Assembly: GCA_009691715.1 (NCBI GenBank)
Contig: SIAN01000002.1
Span: 62,001 to 126,000, forward strand
Direction of reading: 5' to 3'
DNA length: 64,000 nucleotides
DNA from: Planctomycetota bacterium
GTDB taxonomy: Bacteria; Planctomycetota; B15-G4; SIAN01
Shown: positions 1 to 8,401 of the stretch, piece by piece
How the letters are laid out: every line of letters begins with the position of its first letter
How positions within the stretch are numbered: position 1 is the first letter of the stretch
The notes under the pieces: generated by a model
The model's database searches: none
Seen by the model: only the letters and a program-made list of their open reading frames with translations
Told to the model about the DNA's origin: nothing
Translations under genes and position numbers: made by a program

Positions 1-2
1 TC

Positions 3-1022
3 GCTTTCGCGCTGGTCACGCTCGGTGAGTCGATGGGCGCGCTCGCGAACGCTGACATCGCCGCCCAGCAACAGCCACTCTGGGCCGCTCCGCGCTACCA
101 CCGCGGTCGCGCACTGCTGCTCCAGCACGACTTCGCCGGCGCAGATGCCGCCTTCGACGCCGCGCGCGATCGCGATGCGACCTGGTTTGCCGAATGGCGC
201 GACCATTTCCAGGCGCTCGCCGCGCTCGGACAGGGCGACGAGACGCGCGCGATCCGGCTGTTCACCGGCTCTCCCGACTCGAAACCTCCAGGCGGCCCGC
301 CCTTCCTGTTCGAGCGGATGGCCGCGCTCTACTCGATCGTCCCCGAGCCCGAGCCCGCGCGCGCGTGGTACCGGCGAGCGGCCACGGACTGGTTCGACGC
401 CGAAGTGCCCGGCCGGGTCCTTCCGTCATTCGACCTCGCCCCGCCGGTGCGCGGTGAGTGGCGCGTCATGCAGGGTCACTTTGGCGACGAGTCGCACTTC
501 GGCATCGCCGGCTCATTCTCGCTCGACCTGATGAAGGTCGAGCACGGCAAGCTCACGCGACGAAACGGTGATCTGCGGGAGGCGTTCTTCACCTTCGACG
601 CGCCGGTGTTCGCGCCGGCAGATGGGCGCATCGTGCACGTCATCACCGACTTGCCCGATCACCTGGCTCGCGCTTCCGACATGGCGTGCTTGGCCACTCC
701 CGCCGTGCGCAACCAACCGCTCGGCAACCACCTCGTGCTCGCGCTCGCGCCGGATTCGTTCCTCCTGCTGGCCCACCTCCGACAGGGATCGATCGCATGG
801 AAGGTCGGCGATGACGTCGCAGCCGGCAGCCGGCTCGCGACCATCGGGATGACCGGCGTGACCTACGCGCCCCACCTGCACCTGACGCTCTGGTCGCAGC
901 TCGAGCCGCCGGTCGGGCGACCACTGCGATTCCTCGGCGCGCGTCAGCGGCGCGCCGACGGATCGCTCGCGCCGGAAGCCCCGTTCACGGCCGCGGTTGG
1001 CGAGGCGTTCGTCGTTCGCTGA
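3..1022 (+). CDS. M23-family metallopeptidase, 5' end outside window
   Basis: The frame is open from the first bases of the window, so the true start lies upstream; an internal GTG at 33 is only the first start codon visible. The C-terminal half (about residues 200-300) looks like an M23/LytM peptidase fold: an ApaDGrIv-like strand, the LLAHLRQGSI segment, a GdxVaaGs turn, and the HLH zinc motif in PHLHLTLW. The canonical HxxxD first motif is not clear; SLDL with an upstream His in SHFG may supply those ligands. The first 150 residues look helical and repeat-like (TPR-like), which is weak. M23 enzymes cleave peptidoglycan cross-bridges or act as scaffolds. Substrate here is unknown. Confidence 0.75.
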   Translation, partial: AFALVTLGESMGALANADIAAQQQPLWAAPRYHRGRALLLQHDFAGADAAFDAARDRDATWFAEWRDHFQALAALGQGDETRAIRLFTGSPDSKPPGGPPFLFERMAALYSIVPEPEPARAWYRRAATDWFDAEVPGRVLPSFDLAPPVRGEWRVMQGHFGDESHFGIAGSFSLDLMKVEHGKLTRRNGDLREAFFTFDAPVFAPADGRIVHVITDLPDHLARASDMACLATPAVRNQPLGNHLVLALAPDSFLLLAHLRQGSIAWKVGDDVAAGSRLATIGMTGVTYAPHLHLTLWSQLEPPVGRPLRFLGARQRRADGSLAPEAPFTAAVGEAFVVR

Positions 1023-1177
1023 ACGGCCGGTCCAGATCTTGGACCGCGGCGCCACGCCGCGCCGCGCGCCCGCGAGATTCTCCAGGGTCAGTTCTTCGGA
1101 CAGCGCGTTGCCTCTCCGAGCGAAGACGCCGAACGTCGGCGAGATCGGCCGACTTTCCGGCCAATGGAGGCTTCGCG

Positions 1178-2381
1178 ATGAACTCCGAGTCGAGCAGGTT
1201 TCGTTGGTTCGCCGGCTCGATTGCTCTGGCCAGCGCGGCCGCGTGCGGTGGCGGTGGCGGTGGCGGTGGCGGGAACGGCAGCTCCACCAAGGTCGAACTG
1301 CTCGTCGGTGATGCCTCGGTCAATGACTTGTCTTCGTTCGAGTTGACGCTCACCGGCCGGTTCCTCACCGACGATGCCGTGGTCGAATCGGACAACCTGC
1401 TGCCCTCCGCACGCGCGGTCGACTTGCTGCAACTCGCGACGCAGAGTTCCCTGCTCGAGATCCACTCGATCCGGCCCGGAACGTACTCGAGTGCACGCTT
1501 CGTCTTCGACGACGGTTCGATCGTCGCTCGCGACTTGAACGGCGGCCTCGTCATCGTCACTGCGCTCAACAGCGGCGCGAGCGCCGACTTCCCCGCCTAG
1601 CTGGTGATCGATCGGCGTGGTCGGAGCCGCGTCCATTTCGACCTACCGCTCGACTCGGCGCTCGCCGACGACCTCGCGAACCCAGGACAGTTGACCTACC
1701 TGCCCGAAGTCGTCGTCAGCGACCGCAGCGGCAGCGACGAGCCACTCGACGAACTGCATGGCGTGATCACCGACAAGACTCCTGCGGACCATCGGCTCCG
1801 CGTCACCATCGTGAATCGCGACACCGGATCGACCCACGGCTCGTTGACGCTGCGACTCGGGGCCGGATCGACGGACCACGTTCGACCTCTGGACGGTCGA
1901 CGCCACGGGCGGCGCGCCGACGCTCACCGGGATGACCGCCGCGCCGACGTTGATCCGCGGCGGTCCGGCGACGAGCCCGGTCAATCTGGCGATTGTCACG
2001 ACGGCGTTCGGCAGCGAGATCTGGAAGCTCCCCGACACGCTTGCGGCAGGACCAGAGCAGATCGTCGACGCGCCCGGACTCGCGCTGCGTGGCGCGGCGC
2101 TTCGCGCCGATGGTGCCGAGGCCGCGTTCATCGCTTCGGCCGGGCCAGGGATCGAACAGGTTTTCGCGGTCGATCTCGTGACCGGCCGCGTCAGGGTCCT
2201 GACTCCGGTCGCCAGATTTGCAGGGGCGACGACCAGTTACTCGCCTAGCCGGCGCGTGCTCTTCACCTGGTCGACCACCGGCACGTCGCAGCTGGCTGCG
2301 TTCGCCGAGGCGCCCGCCGGAAGCGGGCTGGTGCGCCGATTGGCGAAGACGGGCCGCCAGCCGCAGTTCCTCACCCGCTGA
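1178..2381 (+). pseudogene. Broken lipoprotein gene, DUF4382-like N-terminus
   Basis: The ATG at 1178 follows GGAGG at -9. The product begins with a lipoprotein signal (lipobox ASAAAC) and then nine glycines. The segment VELLVGDASVNDLSSFELTL, with a later RVHFDL strand, resembles DUF4382-type secreted domains. The frame is cut by an in-frame TAG at 1598-1600, resumes in the same frame to about 1870, then needs a one-base shift near 1865-1885 to reach FDLWTVDATGG and a C-terminal half ending at 2381. That half reads like a WD40/PD40 propeller of log or value statements. Two lesions suggest a decaying gene, though assembly errors could produce the same picture. The poly-Gly lipobox is shared with the lipoprotein at 56226. 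Confidence 0.6.
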
Positions 2382-2415
2382 GGCGACGGCTCCGCTACGA
2401 GCTGAGAGCTTCGCG

Positions 2416-3987
2416 CTACGACTCGTCGAGCGTGTAGGTGACAGCTTCGATGCCCGGCCGACCGACCATCTGCTTCTGCTCCCAACGGATGAAGTCGGAG
2501 CGCACGCCCATCACGTTGCTGTAGCGGATCGTGTAGTGGGTGAGGTCCTTCTCCATCAGCTCGTCGGAGAGCTCGCGGTCGTGGCGCAGCAGTTCGTCCT
2601 TGCGGCGCATCCAGGTGGCGCGGTCCATCGCCTCGACTTCGCGCACGAGCTCCTGGTAGATCGGCGCGCTCGGCCAGTCGGTGCGTGCGTTCACCCACCA
2701 GGGGCACAGCTTCCCGAGCTTCTCCAGGAACAGATCGTGCTCCGGGCTGAAGTTGAGGCAGCTGCCGTCGAAGTAGTTGCCGAGCCCCTTCATCTTCGAT
2801 TCGTCGATCAGGGGCTTGGCGATGTCGTAGCCGACCGTGCCCTTGAACGGGAAGAAGATCGCCCAGCGGAAGCGGCCGAGCTTCACCTTGGCGCAGAGCT
2901 CGAAGGTATCGAGGATCTCGGCGCGTCCCTCGTGCGGCAGGCCAAACATGATGAAGGCCGAGGTGTGCAGGTCGTACTTGTGCGCGTTGCCGAACGACTC
3001 CTCGATCTGCTGATTGGTCATGTAGCGGTGCAGGACGTCGCGGCGGATGCGGTCGTTGCCCGACTCGAGCCCGAACTTGACGATCATGCAGCCCGCTTCC
3101 TTGAGCTCGCGGGCGGAGGCGTCGTCGAAGCAGTTGACGTGGCCGTTCACGACGAACGGAAGGCCGACGCCGGCGTCGCGGTAGGCCTTGCAGAACTTCT
3201 TCACGTAGGGCTTGTTCAGCGTGAACAGGTCGTCATCGAAGATGAACGTCTTGATCTGCGGGTAGCGATGCCGCAGTTCCTTCAGCTCCGCGATCTGACG
3301 ATCGATCGGGAAACTGCGGAGGAACTCCTTCGGCCCCTTCGCCGCACCGTCGGCAACGTACTGGTCGACGATCTCGAGATTGAAGCAGTAGGTGCACTTG
3401 TAGGGGCAGCCGCGCGAGGTGAGGATTCCCATCCACCCCTTGGTCGACTGCAGGATCTTCGGCATGTCGAAGACTTCGTAGTCGAGCGCAGGCAGGGTGT
3501 CCAAGCTCGGGAACGGTGCGACCGGCTTGATCTTCTTCTCGCCGTCGACCCAGCTGCGGATGCCCTTCACCTCGGTCGGATCGCCGCCCTTTACGAGCGC
3601 GTCCATGACCTCGACCAGCGTGTAGTCGCCCTCGCCGATGCAGACGTAGTCCCACAGCTTCGAGTCGTGCAGTTCGTCGGGCACCATCGTGCAGTGGACG
3701 CCGCCGATGATCTGCTTCAGCTCGGGGAACGCCGCGCGGATCGCCTTGCCCGCCGCGACGCACCAGTCGTACTGCATCGAGAGCGCCGAGAAGCCGATGA
3801 GTCCCGGCTTGGTCTCGCGCACGTACTCGACGATCTGTTCCAGGGTGGGCACCGGCTCGAGCTTCTCGCAGACGTGCCAGAGGTCCATCTCGTGGCCGCG
3901 TGCCTTCACCACTCCGGCGAGCGACGCAATGCCGTGATTGCTGCCGGCCGGTGCGTCGAGGCTCGGATAGAGGAGGAGGATCTTCAT
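2416..3987 (-). CDS. B12-binding radical SAM protein
   Basis: A 523-residue protein. The N-terminal 130 residues look like a cobalamin-binding Rossmann domain (MKILLLYPSLDAPAGS, PGLIGFSALS, IIGGVHCT). It is followed by a radical SAM core with the CxxxCxxC cluster in SRGCPYKCTYC, which binds the 4Fe-4S cluster that cleaves S-adenosylmethionine. FGLESGNDRIRRDVL and FIMFGLPHEG are typical later strands of the barrel. Members methylate or rearrange unactivated carbons in cofactors, lipids or natural products; the substrate here cannot be read from sequence. It is flanked by a broken gene on one side and a divergent gene at 4223, so no operon partner helps assign a role. Confidence 0.85.
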   Translation of the reverse strand: MKILLLYPSLDAPAGSNHGIASLAGVVKARGHEMDLWHVCEKLEPVPTLEQIVEYVRETKPGLIGFSALSMQYDWCVAAGKAIRAAFPELKQIIGGVHCTMVPDELHDSKLWDYVCIGEGDYTLVEVMDALVKGGDPTEVKGIRSWVDGEKKIKPVAPFPSLDTLPALDYEVFDMPKILQSTKGWMGILTSRGCPYKCTYCFNLEIVDQYVADGAAKGPKEFLRSFPIDRQIAELKELRHRYPQIKTFIFDDDLFTLNKPYVKKFCKAYRDAGVGLPFVVNGHVNCFDDASARELKEAGCMIVKFGLESGNDRIRRDVLHRYMTNQQIEESFGNAHKYDLHTSAFIMFGLPHEGRAEILDTFELCAKVKLGRFRWAIFFPFKGTVGYDIAKPLIDESKMKGLGNYFDGSCLNFSPEHDLFLEKLGKLCPWWVNARTDWPSAPIYQELVREVEAMDRATWMRRKDELLRHDRELSDELMEKDLTHYTIRYSNVMGVRSDFIRWEQKQMVGRPGIEAVTYTLDES

Positions 3988-4222
3988 CCGGCGGTTGCTC
4001 CGGCCGCGCGCAGGGACGGATCGGCCGCGAACGAACGCAGCGCGAACGCCCGAGCCGTGCGGCCCGGGAACCCGTTCCCGAAAAGAGGACCAGACTTATA
4101 CGGATTCGCTGCGAGGCGGCCAACGGGGCGCGGGCGCGGCGGCGCGTCGCGTCCATCCAATCGGGCGCGTTCCGTCAACGCCACCTTCGCCGCGTCGCTT
4201 CGTCGGAGACTGGAGACTCACG

Positions 4223-5017
4223 ATGCACTTCAACCCGCTCTTCCTTGCCGCGCTTGTCGGTGCCGCGTTCGTCCTACCGCCCCAAGCCAAGCCGAAACCG
4301 GCGGCGCCAGCGCCCGTGGCTCCCGCGAGCGCGACCGGGCCCGAGGCGCTGGTCGGCACCTGGCTCTTCGCCGGCGACCTGACGCCCGACGTCCCAGCGG
4401 AGCAGCGTGGCACCAACTACGGCAACACCTTCATCATCCGCCTCGAGGACGCCACGCTCCTGCTGCAGCGGCCGCACGGGAACGACCCGACGCCGAAGCG
4501 CTTCGCGCCCGATGGCAGCGAACGGACCGAGACGAAGAACGACACGAAGACGACGCTCATCGGCCGGTGGCGCGACGGCGCGTTCCACGCCACGATGCAC
4601 ACCGACGCGCCGGGCAAGGAGAAGCGCGTGGTCTCAACGTCGAGCTACACCTTCACGCCTGTCGCGGACGGCCTGCGGGTGGCGTTGAAGGAGCGCGATT
4701 CGGACGCGATCTCGAGGCTCTGCCTCGACCGCCGCAAGGAGCAGATCGAGCCGCGCGAGCCGGTCGCGGCGAAGGCGACGGAGATGGCGTGGCTGGCCGG
4801 GAATTGGAGCGGCGCGAAGGGCAAGAGGTCGCTCGAGGAGCGCTGGAGCGAGCCGGCCGGCGGCGCGCTGCTCGGGACGACGCGCTCGATCGGCCGCGGC
4901 GTCGCGGCGCGCCCGCCCTCCGGCACGTCGCGCAGCGACCAGAAGCGGCGCACGGGCGGCGCGAGGTCGGGCGGCGCTTGCGACTCGGCGTATTGCATCG
5001 ACGCTCGCCTTCGCCGC
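4223..5017 (+). pseudogene. Truncated secreted DUF6265-like protein
   Basis: The ATG at 4223 sits behind GGAGACTCACG. The product starts with a signal peptide (MHFNPLFLAALVGAAFVLPP) and a Pro/Ala linker. The segment from EALVGTWLFAGDL to SRLCLDRRKEQ resembles a small lipocalin-like barrel. A second segment, WLAGNWSGAKGKRSLEERWS followed by GGALLGTTRS, matches the start of DUF6265 domains. After about 4890 the expected domain ends, and the frame continues without a stop into sequence antisense to the next gene (to 5347). The 3' half therefore seems lost, with the break close to the inverted repeat at 5018-5090. The end given is where family-like sequence is certainly gone. Confidence 0.5.
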
Positions 5018-5090
5018 CTAGAGTCCTGGAACAGAAGTTCGCAAACATCGCCTCGGTCCGCGTTCGCAAACTTCTGTTCTAGGACCCTAG
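5018..5090. repeat. 29-base imperfect inverted repeat, likely minus-strand terminator
   Basis: The arms at 5018-5046 and 5062-5090 match at 25 of 29 positions around a 15-base loop. In the minus-strand transcript three of the four differences become G-U pairs, so the hairpin is more stable read in that direction. The distal arm overlaps the TAG stop of the cysteine-cluster gene (5087-5089), which places it as a 3'-end hairpin for the operon running from 9808 down to 5087. It could also be a remnant of a small palindromic mobile repeat. No transposase is adjacent. Confidence 0.6.
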
Positions 5091-5722
5091 CCGCGCCGCT
5101 TCTTGAGCGGCCGGCCGTCGGGTCCCGTCGGCGGGGCGACCTTCGGCACGCCGCCGCGCTTCCTGCCTCCGAGCGGCGGGATGCGACCGTCGGCCAGCGC
5201 CTGCTCCACGAACGCGACCTCAGCAGCGAGCGTGGTGTCGGCCCGCTTCGGGCTTTCGGCTGGATTGAGGCAGAAGAGATCCCACGCCTCGCCGCGCTCG
5301 CCGCGCTGCCGCACACTCCATTCGCCGCTCTTCTTGTCGCGGGTTAGCGGGAACGCCACACAGCGCCACGGCTTGTACTTGAAGCGGTCGCCCTCGGTCG
5401 CGCCGACCTTGTGCAGCACGCAGCCTTCGTTGAAGAAGACACACCACCCCTTGCTGACCTTGAGCGTCGGCAGACCCTCTTTCTCCTGATCGGAGAGGAA
5501 GCCCGACCGCTCGACCAGCGCGCGCGCCGCCGGCAGGAGATGCGGGACGAACTTCGGCAGTTGCTCCGCGATCAGCGCCTGCTCGCGCGGTTCGACCGCC
5601 GGTCGGCCGTTCATGCAGCAGATGCCGCCGCAGGTGGGATAGACGCAGTCGAAATGGGCGGTCGCAAGATTGACGACCGGCAGATCGGCTGGTTTCGGAG
5701 TGGCGTCGTTGCGCTGGCTCAT
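5087..5722 (-). CDS. YkgJ/DUF3109-like cysteine-cluster protein
   Basis: A 211-residue protein with a set of conserved cysteines: CVYPTCGGICC near residue 26, GWCVFFNEGC near 90, PWRCVAF near 115 and LFCLNP near 145. This pattern belongs to the YkgJ/DUF3109 family, thought to bind zinc or an Fe-S cluster. Biochemical roles are poorly known. The Lys/Arg/Pro-rich tail is probably disordered. Its start overlaps the stop of the upstream acetyltransferase by four bases (ATGA), so it is the last gene of the operon that starts with the lysine aminomutase. Its 3' end carries the large inverted repeat. Confidence 0.75.
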   Translation of the reverse strand: MSQRNDATPKPADLPVVNLATAHFDCVYPTCGGICCMNGRPAVEPREQALIAEQLPKFVPHLLPAARALVERSGFLSDQEKEGLPTLKVSKGWCVFFNEGCVLHKVGATEGDRFKYKPWRCVAFPLTRDKKSGEWSVRQRGERGEAWDLFCLNPAESPKRADTTLAAEVAFVEQALADGRIPPLGGRKRGGVPKVAPPTGPDGRPLKKRRG

Positions 5723-6369
5723 AGGACACGCGGCGCCTCCGTTGCCATCGAACCGCTCGATTCGTCGGACCGGTGCTGCAGAGCGACGCCGTCGAGGCGA
5801 CGCGCGTAGATCACCTTGTCGTCTCCCGGCCGGAAGAAGTCGGGCAAGCGCGCGATCTCGACGTATCCGATCCGCTGGTAGAAACGGCGCGTCGGCGCGT
5901 ACGACGCCTTGCCGCCAGTCTCGACCAGGATCATGCGGCCACCTCGGGCCGCGACATCGGCCTCGGCGGCGGCCATCAGCGCCTGGCCGGTGCCTCCGCC
6001 CTGCAAGGTCGGATCGACCGCGATCCAGTAGAGGTCGAAGACGCCATCGCTCATGGGATTCTGCCCCCAGCAGACGTAGCCGATGACCGGCGCAGTTCGT
6101 TGCACGGCGGCTTCCGCGACAGCCGAATCCACCACCGCGCGCGCCGGCAGAGCGACCAGGAATCGATAGTCGTCGGGCAGCGGCGCCGCCTTCACGGCGG
6201 TCTTCGCCAAGGATTCGTCGATCAGTTCCAACGCGACGGTGATCTCGTTCTCCGGAAACGAACCGGTCGCGCGCAAGATCGCCTCGAGCGGCGCGCGGTC
6301 GGTGGCCTGCAGCTCACGGAGCCGGACCGGCGTGCGCTTGCTCGAGGATGCGGGCGAGGAGCTCGTCAT
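5719..6369 (-). CDS. GNAT-family N-acetyltransferase
   Basis: A 216-residue protein with the GNAT fold. Motif VDPTLQGGGTGQALMAAAE matches the acetyl-CoA pyrophosphate loop (Q/RxxGxG/A), and YAPTRRFYQRIGYVEIARLP is the usual C-terminal helix-strand. The start has GGAG six bases upstream and lies 51 bases inside the preceding ligase gene. Neighbours are two ATP-grasp ligases and a lysine 2,3-aminomutase. In methanogens and some bacteria a lysine aminomutase (AblA) is paired with a GNAT beta-lysine acetyltransferase (AblB). Acetylation of beta-lysine or a beta-lysine peptide is therefore an attractive but untested role. Confidence 0.8.
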   Translation of the reverse strand: MTSSSPASSSKRTPVRLRELQATDRAPLEAILRATGSFPENEITVALELIDESLAKTAVKAAPLPDDYRFLVALPARAVVDSAVAEAAVQRTAPVIGYVCWGQNPMSDGVFDLYWIAVDPTLQGGGTGQALMAAAEADVAARGGRMILVETGGKASYAPTRRFYQRIGYVEIARLPDFFRPGDDKVIYARRLDGVALQHRSDESSGSMATEAPRVL

Positions 6370-7366
6370 AAGTGGCTCCGGTGCGGCCCCACGCCAGCGC
6401 GAAGCCGGCGTCGGGTGTCAGGTCGGGATTCGGATTCGCCTCGAGGACCACCGGCGTGCCGTCGACATCGAGGCGCAGATCGACGCGACCGTACCCGGTC
6501 AGGCCGAGTGCCTTCCACGCGCGCAACGCGACGTCGCGAACGCGCGCTTCGGTCGCGGATGGCAGGTCGGCATCAACCACATTCGTCCCGTTCCAGTCGG
6601 GGCTGCCCGCGACCCACTTCGAGTCGTAGGTGACAAGCGCCGGACGTCCTGCCGGGAAGTTCGCGAAATCGATCGCGCGCAGCGGCAGCACCTCCGGCGC
6701 AGCGTGCGGGCCGAGCAAGGCGACGTTCAGCTCGCGGCCCACGATGAAGCGTTCGATGATCGCCGCCTGGTGGTATCGCAAGGCGATCTGCGTCGCACGG
6801 GCGCCGGCTGCGGCGAGATTGAAGACGACGCTGCCGGCGTCGATGCCATGGCTTGCGTCCTCCGCGGCGGGCTTCACGATCCACGGAAACGGCACGCGAG
6901 CGGCGAACTCGGCAAGCAGCGCGTGACCAGCGTCGCCAGCGGAGCTGCCGGCTGCCAGCGCGTCCTCACGCTCGACCACGACCCCCGCTGCCACCGGCAC
7001 GCCGGCTGCGACCAGCAGCGCCTTCGCGATCGATTTGCGAAGAGCCAGCGTGCATGCCAGCGAGCGATTGCCCGTGAACGGCACGCCCACGAGCTCGAGC
7101 AGCGCCACGACCGCTGGCTCGAGCGCCGCGTCGCCGCGATAGGACTCGATCAAGCTGAACACAACGTCGGGGCGCGCCCGCTCGATCGCGGCCAGCAGTA
7201 CGCCCGGCTGCTCCGGCGCCGGCAACAGCAACCCGTCGTGGCCGAGTCGACGAAGGCCTGAAACGACCGCGTCAGCGCAAGCGCGCACTGCGACCACGGC
7301 GAGTGCATCTTTCGCATCGCCCTGCTCAAGCGTCTCTTCGGCGTTGTGGAGCACCACGACGCGCAT
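6314..7366 (-). CDS. ATP-grasp ligase, D-Ala-D-Ala ligase-like (second of two)
   Basis: A 350-residue protein with the D-alanine-D-alanine ligase layout: N-terminal domain with PDVVFSLIES and LELVGVPFTGN, central ATP-grasp domain with PWIVKPAAEDASHGI, and C-terminal metal-binding segment GRVDLRLDVDGTPVVLEANP with NPDLTPDAGFA. It should form an amide bond through an acyl-phosphate intermediate. Its ATG overlaps the TGA of the preceding paralogue by one base (TGATG), implying coupled translation. Because it sits with a lysine 2,3-aminomutase, it may ligate beta-lysine or a related amino acid and not D-alanine. There is no cell-wall gene cluster nearby to support a peptidoglycan role. Confidence 0.85.
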   Translation of the reverse strand: MRVVVLHNAEETLEQGDAKDALAVVAVRACADAVVSGLRRLGHDGLLLPAPEQPGVLLAAIERARPDVVFSLIESYRGDAALEPAVVALLELVGVPFTGNRSLACTLALRKSIAKALLVAAGVPVAAGVVVEREDALAAGSSAGDAGHALLAEFAARVPFPWIVKPAAEDASHGIDAGSVVFNLAAAGARATQIALRYHQAAIIERFIVGRELNVALLGPHAAPEVLPLRAIDFANFPAGRPALVTYDSKWVAGSPDWNGTNVVDADLPSATEARVRDVALRAWKALGLTGYGRVDLRLDVDGTPVVLEANPNPDLTPDAGFALAWGRTGATYDELLARILEQAHAGPAP

Positions 7367-8370
7367 CAGCGGCGCCCGAGACGACGCCCGAGACGCCGTA
7401 GCGTCTCGTCGAGGATGGTGCCGACCAGCGCGTCGTGATCGATGCCGATCCGCTCGGTCATCACGCAGAGATCACTCCAACCCGGATTAATGCCGGGGAG
7501 GGGGTTCAGTTCGATGAAGCGCGGCACTTGATCGCCGCCCATGCGCACGTCGACACGGCCAACGTCGCGGCACTGCAGCGCGCGGTAGGCGACGAGTGCC
7601 AGTTGCTCGACCGCTGCGATGACCGCGGGTGGGCGGCGCGGCGGCACGTGGTACTCGACCCGCTCATCCCAGATCCGCTTGACCTCGACCGAGTAGACGA
7701 AGTCGGCGGTCGCATCGCCCTTCGGAAAGATCTCCATGGACGCGAGCACGCGCGCGCCGTCGCCCTCGCCGAGGATCGCGACCGTGAACTCCGGTCCGGT
7801 CAGGAACTCCTCGACCAGTGCCGGCTGCGAATAGCCGACGACGACCCGTTCGACCTCGCGCGCGAGCTCTGCGACGTCGCGGCTCTTGCTGCTGGCGCGC
7901 ACCCCCATGCTCGAGCCCTCGAACATCGGCTTGGCGATGCACGGGAACGGCAGGTCGAAGGCGGCGAGGTCAGCGGCGCTGCGCACGACACGGTCACGCG
8001 CGACGGCGACGCCGGCGGCCGCCACCACTCGTTTCGCGAGCGCTTTGTCGAGCGCGAGCGCGAGCGTCGCCGGATCGCTGTGAGTGCACGCGACGCCGAC
8101 CATCTCGCAGGCCGCTGGAACGTGCGCCTCGCGCGAACGCGAGCCGCGCCCCTCCGCAAGGTTGAACACGAGGTCGGGCGGTTCGGAGAGCAGCAGAGCG
8201 AGGAAGCGCTTCCCGCCGCCCATCCGTCGCACGCGATGGCCGCGCCGCAGGAGCGCCACCTCGATCGCGGCGACGGTCCGCTCCGAGTCGTACTCCTCGA
8301 GCGCATCGTCCGGAGCGCCGGCCGGCGCGACGAAGTCGCTCTTCAGGTCGAACGCGATGCCGATGTCCAC
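7366..8370 (-). CDS. ATP-grasp ligase, D-Ala-D-Ala ligase-like (first of two)
   Basis: The GTG at 8370 is chosen because family members begin with a strand like the one seen here (VDIGIAFDLKSDF). Longer in-frame starts back to 8517 exist but lie inside the aminomutase gene and encode basic, unrelated sequence. Visible landmarks: DLVFNLAEG, a VGVACTHSD ligand loop, PCIAKPMFEGSSMGV for ATP binding, and GRVDVRMGGDQVPRFIELNP with LPGINPGWS for metal binding. Two divergent ATP-grasp enzymes in tandem suggest successive ligations or two different amino acid donors. It is 31 bases downstream of kamA and overlaps the next ligase by one base. Confidence 0.85.
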   Translation of the reverse strand: MDIGIAFDLKSDFVAPAGAPDDALEEYDSERTVAAIEVALLRRGHRVRRMGGGKRFLALLLSEPPDLVFNLAEGRGSRSREAHVPAACEMVGVACTHSDPATLALALDKALAKRVVAAAGVAVARDRVVRSAADLAAFDLPFPCIAKPMFEGSSMGVRASSKSRDVAELAREVERVVVGYSQPALVEEFLTGPEFTVAILGEGDGARVLASMEIFPKGDATADFVYSVEVKRIWDERVEYHVPPRRPPAVIAAVEQLALVAYRALQCRDVGRVDVRMGGDQVPRFIELNPLPGINPGWSDLCVMTERIGIDHDALVGTILDETLRRLGRRLGRR

Positions 8371-8401
8371 GGGTGTACCGTCGCGGAGCGCGACGCTCCG
8401 C

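Noticed and set aside
1598..1600. In-frame TAG read as pyrrolysine
   Set aside because: The gene also needs a frameshift further on, and nothing suggests a pyrrolysine system or a conserved residue at this position.
2218..5082. A 954-codon open frame on the plus strand
   Set aside because: It is antisense to the radical SAM gene, has arginine/leucine-rich composition typical of GC-rich shadow frames, and shows no domain.
5018..5090. Terminal inverted repeats of an insertion sequence
   Set aside because: Only 15 bases separate the arms, with no transposase and no target duplication.
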